A DNA stretch of 64,000 nt from the NCBI GenBank assembly GCA_023436115.1, contig JAEZKQ010000014.1:1-64000 (forward strand), written 5' to 3'. The stretch is from Bacillota bacterium. Lineage in GTDB: Bacteria > Bacillota > Clostridia > Christensenellales > SZUA-584. Below the pieces are notes generated by a model. That model saw nothing but the letters and a program-made list of their open reading frames with translations. It ran no database searches and was not told the origin of the DNA. Of the stretch, positions 16,334 to 24,586 are shown piece after piece (position 1 is the stretch's first letter; each line of letters begins with the position of its first letter). The translations under genes were made by a program, and so were the position numbers.

Positions 16334-16804
16334 ATGGCCAGCAGAAGCAAATACAGCACAAAACAAGGCGAAATTATTCTATCCTGTCTCATGGAGCTCC
16401 AAACGCAGCATGTCACGGTAGACCGTATCATGGACTTTTTGAGAGAAAAGGGAGAAACGGTGGGACAAACCACCGTTTACCGGAATCTTGATAAGCTTGT
16501 GAAAGAAGGCACTGTGGTTAAATATGCGGGTGCGGAGGGTATGGGCGCTTGTTACCAGTATATCGCGCATTCGCAAAGCTGCGGTACGCATTATCATATG
16601 ATCTGCGCGGACTGTGGGCAGGTGATTCATTTGCAATGTGACTATCTGGATGCCATGACGACGCATCTGCTCGATCATCATGGCTTTTGCATGGATAAGT
16701 TTAAAACAGTGATATATGGCGTGTGCAAAAAGTGTGCCGCCAAGAAAGCAGCGCCGGAGGAGACGGCCGAAAGAACAAAGTGCACAATGACGGAGGAAAA
16801 ATGA
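16334..16804 (+). CDS. zur: Fur-family regulator, probably zinc-responsive (Zur)
   Basis: A 156-residue Fur-family repressor: winged helix with VTVDRIMDFLREKGETVGQTTVYRNLDKLVKEG, then the dimer and metal domain with HYHMICADCG (Cys91, Cys94) and CKKC (Cys131, Cys134) forming the structural zinc site. Several His residues (THYH, HLLDHHGF) are possible regulatory ligands. Start at 16334 has AAAGGA upstream and gives the family length; the frame is open to 16160, which would put the start before the promoter. It overlaps znuA by ATGA and heads a zinc-uptake operon, so Zur is preferred over Fur or PerR. Confidence 0.87.
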   Translation: MASRSKYSTKQGEIILSCLMELQTQHVTVDRIMDFLREKGETVGQTTVYRNLDKLVKEGTVVKYAGAEGMGACYQYIAHSQSCGTHYHMICADCGQVIHLQCDYLDAMTTHLLDHHGFCMDKFKTVIYGVCKKCAAKKAAPEETAERTKCTMTEEK

Positions 16805-17763
16805 AAAAGGTTTTGATATATATCCTATGCGTCGTATTGATGACGGCGAGCTTGATGGGTTGTGCGCAAAAAGACGGCACTTTGTCGGCAGGGGCCGAGG
16901 ACAGAATCAGCATCGTATCCACGATATTTCCGCCATATGATTTTGCGCGTGCTGTTGCCGGGGATAAGGCTGATGTCAATTTGCTTGTTGACCCCGGTAC
17001 GGAGGTCCATTCGTATGATCCATCGCCCGCGGATATTGTGATGATACAGGATGCCGATATTTTTATTTATATCGGCGGTGAAAATGATGCCTGGGTGAAT
17101 ACGGTCTTGTCATCGATGGATTTAAGCGATATGACTATTATCCGCATGATGGACGTTGTGAAGCCTGTGGAAGAAGAGACTGTGGCTGGCATGCAGCAAG
17201 AGGAGCACGAGGATATATCGGCGGAAGAGGAGAGGGAATATGACGAGCATATCTGGACGTCTCCCAAAAACGCCGTATTGATGGTGAAAGCGATTCAAGA
17301 CGCGCTTTGCGCAATCGACGCTGATAATGCCCAAGCCTACGAAGAAAACGCGACAGCTTACACGGCTGAGATTGAAGAGTTGGATACGCAGTTAAAACAG
17401 ATTGTGAACAATGCATCAAGCCATACACTGGTTGTCGGCGATCGGTTCCCATTCCGTTATATGGCCGAGGAATACGGGCTGGAATATCGGGCGGCGTTTT
17501 TGGGCTGCAGCGCACAGACTGAGGTCAGCGCCAATACACTGGCCTATCTTATCGACTACGTACAAGATAACAATATCGAATATGTGTACTATATTGAATT
17601 CAGTAACAAAAATATTGCGTCGTCCATATGTGAGCAGACAGGGGCGCAAATGCTGCTGCTGCATTCATGCCATAATGTGACCAGCGAAGAATTTGAAACG
17701 GGTGTGACATATATAAGCCTGATGAAAAACAATGCTGAGAACTTGAAGAAAGGCTTGGGCTGA
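16801..17763 (+). CDS. znuA: Zinc ABC transporter substrate-binding lipoprotein
   Basis: A 320-residue cluster A-I (TroA/ZnuA-type) solute-binding protein anchored by a lipobox (SLMGC, Cys21). It captures Zn2+, less likely Mn2+, outside the cell and delivers it to ZnuBC. Seen are STIFPPYDFARAV, TEVHSYDPSPADI (first His ligand), DEHIWTSPKNAV (second) and VVGDRFPFRYMAEEYGLEY; the usual third His of this last motif is replaced by a DRFPF context. The flexible loop (residues about 120-150) is acidic, with few His, unlike the His-rich loop of many ZnuA proteins. Overlaps zur by four bases. Confidence 0.92.
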   Translation: MKKVLIYILCVVLMTASLMGCAQKDGTLSAGAEDRISIVSTIFPPYDFARAVAGDKADVNLLVDPGTEVHSYDPSPADIVMIQDADIFIYIGGENDAWVNTVLSSMDLSDMTIIRMMDVVKPVEEETVAGMQQEEHEDISAEEEREYDEHIWTSPKNAVLMVKAIQDALCAIDADNAQAYEENATAYTAEIEELDTQLKQIVNNASSHTLVVGDRFPFRYMAEEYGLEYRAAFLGCSAQTEVSANTLAYLIDYVQDNNIEYVYYIEFSNKNIASSICEQTGAQMLLLHSCHNVTSEEFETGVTYISLMKNNAENLKKGLG

Positions 17764-17766
17764 TGC

Positions 17767-18465
17767 ATGGCTCTGATTTCCTGCAGGAACGTGACGATCA
17801 AATATGACGGCCATATTGCGGTGGATAATATCAGCTTCCACGTTGAGCAGGGAGATTATCTATATATTGTGGGTGAAAACGGCAGCGGTAAAAGCACATT
17901 GATTAAAGGCCTGCTGGGTCTGATAAAGCCTGCCGGCGGAAGCATTGTATTTGAGGGCATAGCGCAGAAAGAAATCGGTTATATGCCTCAGCAGACACAG
18001 GTGCAAAAGGATTTTCCCGCAAGCGTTTTTGAAGTGGTGCTGTCCGGATGCCTGAATCATCACAGCGCTTTAGCCGTTTATTCCAGAAAAGATAAGCACC
18101 GAGCGATGGAAAATATCCGCCGCTTGGGGCTAGACAATATCCGGCAAAAGTGCTACCGGGAGCTATCCGGCGGCCAGCAGCAGCGTGTGCTATTGGCCCG
18201 TGCGTTGTGCGCCACTGAAAAGCTGCTGCTGCTAGACGAGCCGATGGCCGGTCTCGACCCCGTGATGACTGCGGAGCTTTACGCGATCATCAACCAGCTT
18301 AATGCAAAGCAAAAGATGACTGTAATCATGGTCTCACATGATATACATAGTGCCGTACAATACGGCAATAGGATATTGCACATGGATATGAAAAGCGCTT
18401 TTTTCGGAACCATAGCCGATTATAAAAACACAGACGTTTGTCATAAAATGATGGGAGACTTGTAA
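17767..18465 (+). CDS. znuC: Zinc ABC transporter ATP-binding protein
   Basis: A 232-residue ABC ATPase. Walker A is GENGSGKSTLIKG, Q-loop region YMPQQTQV, signature LSGGQQQRVLLARAL, Walker B LLLLDEPMAGLDP, and switch His in MVSHDIHSA. It powers zinc import with the ZnuB channel on the inner face of the membrane. It starts three bases after znuA and overlaps znuB by one base, so it belongs to the same transcript. Usual length. Confidence 0.96.
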   Translation: MALISCRNVTIKYDGHIAVDNISFHVEQGDYLYIVGENGSGKSTLIKGLLGLIKPAGGSIVFEGIAQKEIGYMPQQTQVQKDFPASVFEVVLSGCLNHHSALAVYSRKDKHRAMENIRRLGLDNIRQKCYRELSGGQQQRVLLARALCATEKLLLLDEPMAGLDPVMTAELYAIINQLNAKQKMTVIMVSHDIHSAVQYGNRILHMDMKSAFFGTIADYKNTDVCHKMMGDL

Positions 18466-19286
18466 TGCTCCAGTTGCTGCAGGATATGTTTTCATATACG
18501 TTTATCATACGCGCGCTTGTTGTGGGTATTCTTGTGGCGCTGTGTGCCGCGCTGCTTGGTGTCAGCCTTGTTTTAAAGCGTTATTCCATGATCGGTGACG
18601 GTCTGTCGCATGTGGGGTTCGGCGCTTTGGCTGTCGCGATGGCTTTAAATGTGGCACCGCTTGAGGTTTCGCTCCCTGTTGTGGCGCTGACGGCGTTCTT
18701 GCTGCTCCGCATCAGCGAAAGCAGTGTCATCAAGGGGGACGCGGCCATTGCGCTGATATCCAGCAGCGCGATCGCCATCGGCGTGATCGTTGTCTCCATG
18801 ACGACGGGTATGAATACCGATGTCTATAATTACATGTTCGGCAGTATACTCGCCATGAGCCAAAGCGATGTGATACTCAGTATCGGCGTGTCTGTGGCAG
18901 TGCTCGCTTTGTATATTCTCTTTTACAATAAAATATTCGCAGTCACGTTTGATGAGAGCTTTGCTCAGGCCACAGGCATCAAGGCCAAGCGTTATAATAT
19001 GCTCATTGCGCTGCTCACGGCGCTGATCATCGTTGTGGGCATGCGAATGATGGGTGCGATGCTGATATCCAGTTTGGTTATTTTCCCCGCGCTCACATCC
19101 ATGCGCGTGTTTAAGAGTTTCCGGCATGTTGTCATCAGCTCCGCCGTTATTTCCGTCGTATGCTTTTTTATCGGCATTATGATATCATTTGCATTTTCCG
19201 TTCCGGTGGGTGCTGGCATCGTGGTTGTCAATCTGGCCGCTTTTGGCACCTTCTCTGTTTTCAGGCAGCTTCAAAAGCGGGCATAG
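18465..19286 (+). CDS. znuB: Zinc ABC transporter permease
   Basis: A 273-residue membrane channel of the ABC-3 family (ZnuB/MntB/TroC) with about eight or nine helices. Seen are SLVLKRYSMIGDGLSHVGFGALAVA, DVYNYMFGSILAMS and ARRMMGAML-like GMRMMGAMLISSLVIFPALTS, which are family marks. It forms the path for Zn2+ into the cell. Its ATG overlaps the znuC stop. A modest terminator follows at 19324-19355, ending the operon. Confidence 0.95.
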   Translation: MLQLLQDMFSYTFIIRALVVGILVALCAALLGVSLVLKRYSMIGDGLSHVGFGALAVAMALNVAPLEVSLPVVALTAFLLLRISESSVIKGDAAIALISSSAIAIGVIVVSMTTGMNTDVYNYMFGSILAMSQSDVILSIGVSVAVLALYILFYNKIFAVTFDESFAQATGIKAKRYNMLIALLTALIIVVGMRMMGAMLISSLVIFPALTSMRVFKSFRHVVISSAVISVVCFFIGIMISFAFSVPVGAGIVVVNLAAFGTFSVFRQLQKRA

Positions 19287-19323
19287 TCTGGATATTTAAC
19301 GTATATAACGACCCCATCAAAAT

Positions 19324-19355
19324 AAACGACAAGCCAAAAGGCAGATCGTTTTTTT
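19324..19355 (+). terminator. Probable terminator of the znu operon
   Basis: AAACGA (19324-19329) pairs with TCGTTT (19346-19351), followed by a T run. The stem is short, so moderate support only. Confidence 0.5.
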
Positions 19356-19554
19356 GTTGCCATGCTCCAATGTTTTTAAAATACGGATTGCGTAAAAGTG
19401 ATTCATCTGCCCATTCAACACGCTTAACCAATCATAAAGATAATTTTATCATTGTGAACCGTTTTATGACCGACCTGACTATTTACTTGTAAAACAGATA
19501 CATAGTAGCAATAAGCATGTATCATACATAAGTATTAATTAGGAGGTGAAAGTA

Positions 19555-20481
19555 TTGTTAAGCCCAAAAAGATTTATCACAATGTCCATAGATTTAAACC
19601 TTTTCTTTTTAAGAATTATGAAGGAGCATTCCCTCTTCCTTGAATTGGGATTTACACCAAGAGATAAAGCGATGGGAGCGCAGGCAGCCCGCTTCAGAAT
19701 CGGCTTTGAGGAACTGCTTGCCGATACAATAGAACTTGCCAACGGAAACGTCAGCAATAAAACATTAAGATCTGGTGAAATTGCCACACAATATACGAAA
19801 GAAGCCGAAAGACTGACAAGTTTTTATACAGGTGTACCTATCAATTCATCGCTAACCGATCGTGAACAGCGTTTGGTACCCACCGGCAAGAGGCAGCACG
19901 ATGCAAGTTTAGTCAACGAAATTGAAATGCTGGATAGGAGAGCATATCAGCTGACGGCGGAGCTGGCAAAATTCAAAGAAAGACTGCTTGCCAACGTATT
20001 GTCATGCAAAATGTTTACGGTTAATTATCCTTTGCTGATTGATCATATATTACGAGAAGCGGAGCTTTTTATGAGTCTGCTTGCAGCATTGGTACGCGGT
20101 GAAAACATAATGCGCCCGGAAGACATAATCAATCATGAGATGTTCTGGAACCGTATTATGGCTGAACATGCTAAGTTTATTGCCGGGCTTTTGGATCCAA
20201 CTGAAGAAGATCTCATTGATACCGCACGTGATTTTGGGAGAGAGTTCGATACTTTGACAGCGCAGGCTATTCAGGCAACAAACCAGGCCGTGGATATATC
20301 TCGGGTGACTTATGAAAGTCTTGAAGAGACCCGAAAGATAAGGGATTTCAAAGCCACGGGAACAAAAGGCTTGATCGAGTGTAAAGTCAAGTCTATTATG
20401 GTTCCTTTGCTGGGCGATCACGTGCTGCGTGAAGCGAATCATTACCTATGTATTCTGGGTGTATGTGAACCTGCACAATGA
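19555..20481 (+). CDS. DUF2935-like helical protein with two similar halves
   Basis: A 308-residue all-helical soluble protein that resembles the DUF2935 family found in spore-formers. Two halves look alike: the first has LRIMKEHSLFLELGF, and the second has MFWNRIMAEHAKFIAGLLDP, each a helix with a Glu and His in the E-H pattern. ILREAELFMSLL and VLREANHYLCIL are a further repeated pair near the middle and the end. The spaced Glu/His residues could bind a metal as in ferritin-like bundles (inference). Start is TTG at 19555 after a perfect AGGAGGTG; a GTG within that ribosome site is not used. Function unknown. Confidence 0.82.
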   Translation: MLSPKRFITMSIDLNLFFLRIMKEHSLFLELGFTPRDKAMGAQAARFRIGFEELLADTIELANGNVSNKTLRSGEIATQYTKEAERLTSFYTGVPINSSLTDREQRLVPTGKRQHDASLVNEIEMLDRRAYQLTAELAKFKERLLANVLSCKMFTVNYPLLIDHILREAELFMSLLAALVRGENIMRPEDIINHEMFWNRIMAEHAKFIAGLLDPTEEDLIDTARDFGREFDTLTAQAIQATNQAVDISRVTYESLEETRKIRDFKATGTKGLIECKVKSIMVPLLGDHVLREANHYLCILGVCEPAQ

Positions 20482-20888
20482 AAAATTAAAATCAAAGAAT
20501 CGCAGCGGCGATAAGAGCAGTGGCTTAAGGGGTAACAAACTTGATTGCGAAGCCGTCCCCAATAGCACCAAACGATATCAGGGCTGCTCTTGGCTGCCTT
20601 ATTGCAAAAACTTTAGGGGCCTTTTTCATACAAATTGCGGAGAAGCGCGTCAGTTAAATGGCCGCTATTGCACTTGCAAAAGTGGAACGAGCATAACTGC
20701 ACTTAAAATTGAAGGAGAGGTGCGGGCAAAAACCCTTAATTTTTGCACGAATACTAAACAAAACTTCATTTTTTACGATATTATTAAATGATATAACTGT
20801 TTACTTTCTAATTGAAGGTTTGCTTTTAAGCTAAGGGTGGTATTAAAAGGTAAAGGTTTTTAATAGCCTACAAATGAGGAGCATCAGA
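20482..20888. other. Intergenic stretch before the c-di-GMP protein
   Basis: No firm gene. On the minus strand 20492-20690 reads as a stop-broken, hydrophobic peptide in one frame (AIRQPRAALISFGAIGDGF, then ATALIAAAIL), which might be a decayed gene but matches no family I know. No riboswitch core was recognised. Confidence 0.4.
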
Positions 20889-23800
20889 TTGACTGAAGCT
20901 GATTTATATCCTTTTTTCAATGACAACGCTGTACTTGTTCTCGGTGCCGACAAAAGAGTTAAAGATTGCAGTTCCGGCTTTCTGCAGAAATTCGGTCTTT
21001 TTCAGGTTCCAACGGGTACCCATATAGACACACTCTTTAATATGCAGGGAAAAGATTTATTTGCCTGTTGCTTAACGTGGCAGCCTTTCCGGTGTGTTTA
21101 TTGTGCGTCTCACAGCGAAGTCAGCGGTTTTCTTACGGGCTTCGAAGATGGTTATCGGCTCGTGTTTGATATAGCTCCGGTGGCTCAAACAAAAACAACG
21201 AACCATGACAAACGGTATGAATTGATTACGCATACTCTTCATGAAGGTATTGCCGTAAACACGCTTATCTTTAAGGACGGACAACCCGTCGATTATGTGC
21301 TGGATAAAGTGAATGCCGACTTTGAGACGATTATACCTCTCAAATACGGCGACGCAGCCGACAAGCGCGCAAGTGTGCTGTTTAATGGAGAAGTGCCGTT
21401 TCTCAGCGATATAAGCGAGGCATGTTTAAGCAAAGAGACAAGACAAATCGAGCGCTATTGGCCGCAGTTTGATAAACATATCCGTTTGTCTGTGGTACCG
21501 TGGGATGATAGTCGGTTTGCCTTGGTGCTCAGCGATTTAACACAAAGCGTTCATATGAACTTGCTGCAAAAAACGCTGAATCAAGCGGCCAACCATATGT
21601 CTTATGCTTTAGAGACCGCAGAGATATTTGATGCGGCAGCCGCTGTACTGCGTCAGAACGGCTTTGAATGCATGCTTATACTGCTCGACAGCGATTCAAC
21701 CATAAAAGAGACATATTTAAGCTTCGGAGACGCGCCGCGCATTTACAGGGATAAAGGGGTGCTGTCGTTAAGCGCATCGTTCAAAGAGGCTGTGGCAGGC
21801 AGACGCACCGTGTATCTGGACAGCTTTGATATTATACCCGACGCGCTGGCCGATTGCGGTATCAGCCCGAATATTAAGGGCATTGCAGCCCCTCTGGTCG
21901 TGAGTGATACGTTCTACGGTATTTTTGTGATTATATCGGCAGCGCTTAAAGAATATGAGGCTGCGCCTGTGACCGTTTTTGCTAATTTGCTGGCGGCTAT
22001 GGTGGAACGCACCATGCTTGTGCAAAGACTGCAGGATCATGTGCACGAATTGGAGCTTTCAAAAAAGGCTCAGGAGGAGACGGCACAGCAGCTCAAAATG
22101 ACATCCCACGCGAGCCATATCGGTTTTTGGGAGTATGCCTACGATAAAGGGTTTGTGTACATTGATGATATGACAATGAAAATGCACGGCGTATCTGATA
22201 CCTTTGACGGCCGCCTTAAGACATGGATCGATGTTGTTCATCCGGACGACAGAAGAAAAACGCAAGCCGCATTCAACCGGTCTATGCGTACGGGTCGGGA
22301 TTGTAAAACTGAGTTTCGCATTGTGCGGGACGACGGTGAAGTGCGTTATGTGAGGACGGTCGGTGTGCTCCAAAAAAACGATAAGGGAGAATCCATTTGC
22401 TTATCGGGTACGGTTTGGGATATCACCGACATTAAAATGGTTGAAAAGGCGCTTCGGGACAGTGAAAGGCAGCTGCGCCGTATTTTCAACCTGCTTCCTG
22501 TCGGTCTGTGGATGACGGATAAAGAAGGCAGATTGTTAAAGAGCAATCCGGCAGGCAAACAGATATGGGGCGTGGATTTACTCTCAAAAGCCGACAATTT
22601 TGACAAACTCAAGCTCCGGCACTATCCGTCGGGCGAAGAAATCAAGACGGAAGACTGGGCTCTCTATAAGACCGTTCGAACTGGCGAATCGTACCGCAAC
22701 GAGATGCTGGAGATCGATACGTATGACGGGCAGAAAAAGATCATACTCAGCGATACGGCGCCGGTCGTCGATGAAAGCGGCAATGTACAGGCCGTTATTA
22801 TGATCCATCGCGACATTACCGAAAATGAGAAGGCGAAGGCGGCTCTTAAATCAGAAAAAGAGCTGCTGGGTACGACGCTCAAGTCTATCGGTGAAGGTGT
22901 CGTGGTCACAGACAGTGAGGGCAGGATCACTATCGTCAACACCGCGTTTGAACAGCTTTCCGGATGGACACAGGAGGCCTCTGAGGGCCGGTTGTTTAGT
23001 GAAGTGGTGCAGACGTTTACAGAATCAGACAATTCCCTCACCAATTTGGTTGAGAAGACACTGCGTACAGGCGTTATTTTGTCCGGCTCAAACGGCATTG
23101 TGATGGTCTGTCGTGACGGAAAGCATAAGCCCATTGCGCATACCGTTTCGCCCATACGCAACGACAACGGCGACATCTTCGGTACGGTGCTTGTGATACG
23201 GGATATTACCGAAGAGGAGAAGAAACAGAAGAAGATCGATTATCTGGTGTATCATGATGCCCTAACGGGCGTTTATAACAGGCGGTATTGGGATCAGATT
23301 ATTAAAAAAGTCGATATACCGGAGAATCTGCCCATATCTGTGTTAAGCTGTGACGTGAATGGTCTAAAGCTCACGAACGACGCTTTCGGTCATAATTCCG
23401 GGGACAAGCTGCTCATAGACATGGCTTCTATTCTGATCAGAGCTTGCCGCCCCAGCGATGTTGTGGTGCGTTCCGGCGGTGATGAATTTTTGGTACTCAT
23501 GGCCAAAACGGATGCGAATGAAGCTGATAAGGTATGCCGTGATATAAAAGCGCTGTCTGCCAAAAACAAGCTGCACGCCATTCGATATTCCGTTTCGGTG
23601 GGGTATGAGACCAAAAGGTACCCGTCGGAGAGCCTGCAGGCTGTTATTAATAAGGCTGAGGCCTATATGTACCGTAATAAATCGTTTGAAAGCCCATATA
23701 TGAGAGGAAGCTCCATCAACGACATACTGCTGGCACTGCACGAAAAAAACAGGAGCGAGCGGCTGCATGCTTGCCATGTGAGCGAGATATGCGCCATGAT

Positions 23801-24251
23801 TGCCAGCGCGATGGGGTTGTCTGAACGTGAGATCTCAGAGATCGGTACCATCGGCAACATGCATGACATCGGCAAGATCGCCATTGATCAGAGGATGCTG
23901 TGCAAGCCCGATAGGCTCACGGAAGAAGAATGGGTTGATATGAAGCGTCATCCCGAGGTGGGGTTTCGTATACTCGCTGCTTCCACGGATACGGCGCACA
24001 TTGCAAAAAGTGTATTGGCGCATCATGAACGTTTTGACGGTGGCGGCTATCCCAACGGGCTTAAGGGAGATAACATACCCGTTATGGCGCGAATACTTGC
24101 TGTGGCCGACGCTTATGAAGCCATGACGAATGAAAGACCATACCGCATGACCAAAACGCGGGACCAGGCACTTGAAGAAATTGAGACCAACAAGGGAAAA
24201 CAGTTCGATCCGGCTATTGCGGATGTTTTCTTAAGATTGCAAAGCCATTGA
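20889..24251 (+). CDS. Multi-PAS/GAF sensor with GGDEF and HD-GYP output domains
   Basis: A very large (1120-residue) cytosolic signalling protein. Order: two PAS-like domains (about 1-225), a GAF domain (about 225-380), three PAS domains (about 400-785), a GGDEF diguanylate cyclase (790-945) and an HD-GYP phosphodiesterase (945-1120). GGDEF is intact (SGGDEF, Gly863) and has an RxxD inhibitory site (RPSD) five residues upstream. The HD-GYP part has NMHDIGKI (His992) and GGGYPNG. It may both make and break cyclic di-GMP, depending on signal. No membrane helices, so signals are intracellular. TTG at 20889 follows GAGGAG; an in-frame ATG at 20874 overlaps that site and lacks its own. Confidence 0.93.
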   Translation: MTEADLYPFFNDNAVLVLGADKRVKDCSSGFLQKFGLFQVPTGTHIDTLFNMQGKDLFACCLTWQPFRCVYCASHSEVSGFLTGFEDGYRLVFDIAPVAQTKTTNHDKRYELITHTLHEGIAVNTLIFKDGQPVDYVLDKVNADFETIIPLKYGDAADKRASVLFNGEVPFLSDISEACLSKETRQIERYWPQFDKHIRLSVVPWDDSRFALVLSDLTQSVHMNLLQKTLNQAANHMSYALETAEIFDAAAAVLRQNGFECMLILLDSDSTIKETYLSFGDAPRIYRDKGVLSLSASFKEAVAGRRTVYLDSFDIIPDALADCGISPNIKGIAAPLVVSDTFYGIFVIISAALKEYEAAPVTVFANLLAAMVERTMLVQRLQDHVHELELSKKAQEETAQQLKMTSHASHIGFWEYAYDKGFVYIDDMTMKMHGVSDTFDGRLKTWIDVVHPDDRRKTQAAFNRSMRTGRDCKTEFRIVRDDGEVRYVRTVGVLQKNDKGESICLSGTVWDITDIKMVEKALRDSERQLRRIFNLLPVGLWMTDKEGRLLKSNPAGKQIWGVDLLSKADNFDKLKLRHYPSGEEIKTEDWALYKTVRTGESYRNEMLEIDTYDGQKKIILSDTAPVVDESGNVQAVIMIHRDITENEKAKAALKSEKELLGTTLKSIGEGVVVTDSEGRITIVNTAFEQLSGWTQEASEGRLFSEVVQTFTESDNSLTNLVEKTLRTGVILSGSNGIVMVCRDGKHKPIAHTVSPIRNDNGDIFGTVLVIRDITEEEKKQKKIDYLVYHDALTGVYNRRYWDQIIKKVDIPENLPISVLSCDVNGLKLTNDAFGHNSGDKLLIDMASILIRACRPSDVVVRSGGDEFLVLMAKTDANEADKVCRDIKALSAKNKLHAIRYSVSVGYETKRYPSESLQAVINKAEAYMYRNKSFESPYMRGSSINDILLALHEKNRSERLHACHVSEICAMIASAMGLSEREISEIGTIGNMHDIGKIAIDQRMLCKPDRLTEEEWVDMKRHPEVGFRILAASTDTAHIAKSVLAHHERFDGGGYPNGLKGDNIPVMARILAVADAYEAMTNERPYRMTKTRDQALEEIETNKGKQFDPAIADVFLRLQSH

Positions 24252-24305
24252 AATCCTGCTGGCGGAGTCAACGAAGAATCGTTTAAAACCGTATTAACAT
24301 GTGCT

Positions 24306-24338
24306 TAAAAAAGAGACCACTCAAGGCCTCTTTTTTTG
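24306..24338 (+). terminator. Terminator of the GGDEF/HD-GYP gene
   Basis: AAAAGAGaCC / GGcCTCTTTT stem, then a T run. Confidence 0.82.
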
Positions 24339-24453
24339 TGGTAGAAATCATATGAGAACGGATAGCCGCTTTAAGCCGCGCTGAGCAATACGGTTAAGTT
24401 AAACGTTGCATCGTTTTGCATGCTATTGATTGGTCCATTTATATCTTTAATTT

Positions 24454-24469
24454 TGTTGCATATGCAACA
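24454..24469. promoter_or_regulatory. CRP/FNR-type palindrome upstream of hcp
   Basis: Perfect 16-base palindrome TGTTGCATATGCAACA, with the 5-4-5 layout GTTGC-N4-GCAAC of CRP/FNR-family sites. Its centre is about 40 bases before the start point implied by TTATAT at 24488-24493, the place expected for an activator. HcpR-type nitrosative-stress regulators control hcp in related bacteria; no such gene is in the window. Confidence 0.6.
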
Positions 24470-24586
24470 GACTCAACGCCTGTCTTGTTATATCCTTGTG
24501 CTGCGGTAAAGGGGGCGTGCATCAGGCAAGAGCTTTTGCACACACACCGGCAATTATTTGATATTATAAATGGGAGGAAAGATAAA

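Larger units (their letters stand above)
24252..24586. other. Intergenic stretch: terminator, then hcp control region
   Basis: Holds the terminator at 24306-24338, a perfect palindrome at 24454-24469 and a likely -10 near 24488-24493. No gene is seen; the open frame from 24416 into hcp lacks a ribosome site. Confidence 0.7.

Noticed and set aside
19160..19492. Plus-strand frame crossing the end of znuB
   Set aside because: A shadow of znuB in another frame; runs through the terminator.
20429..20791. A 120-codon plus-strand frame after the DUF2935-like gene
   Set aside because: Overlaps that gene, lacks a ribosome site, and its amino acid mix is not protein-like.
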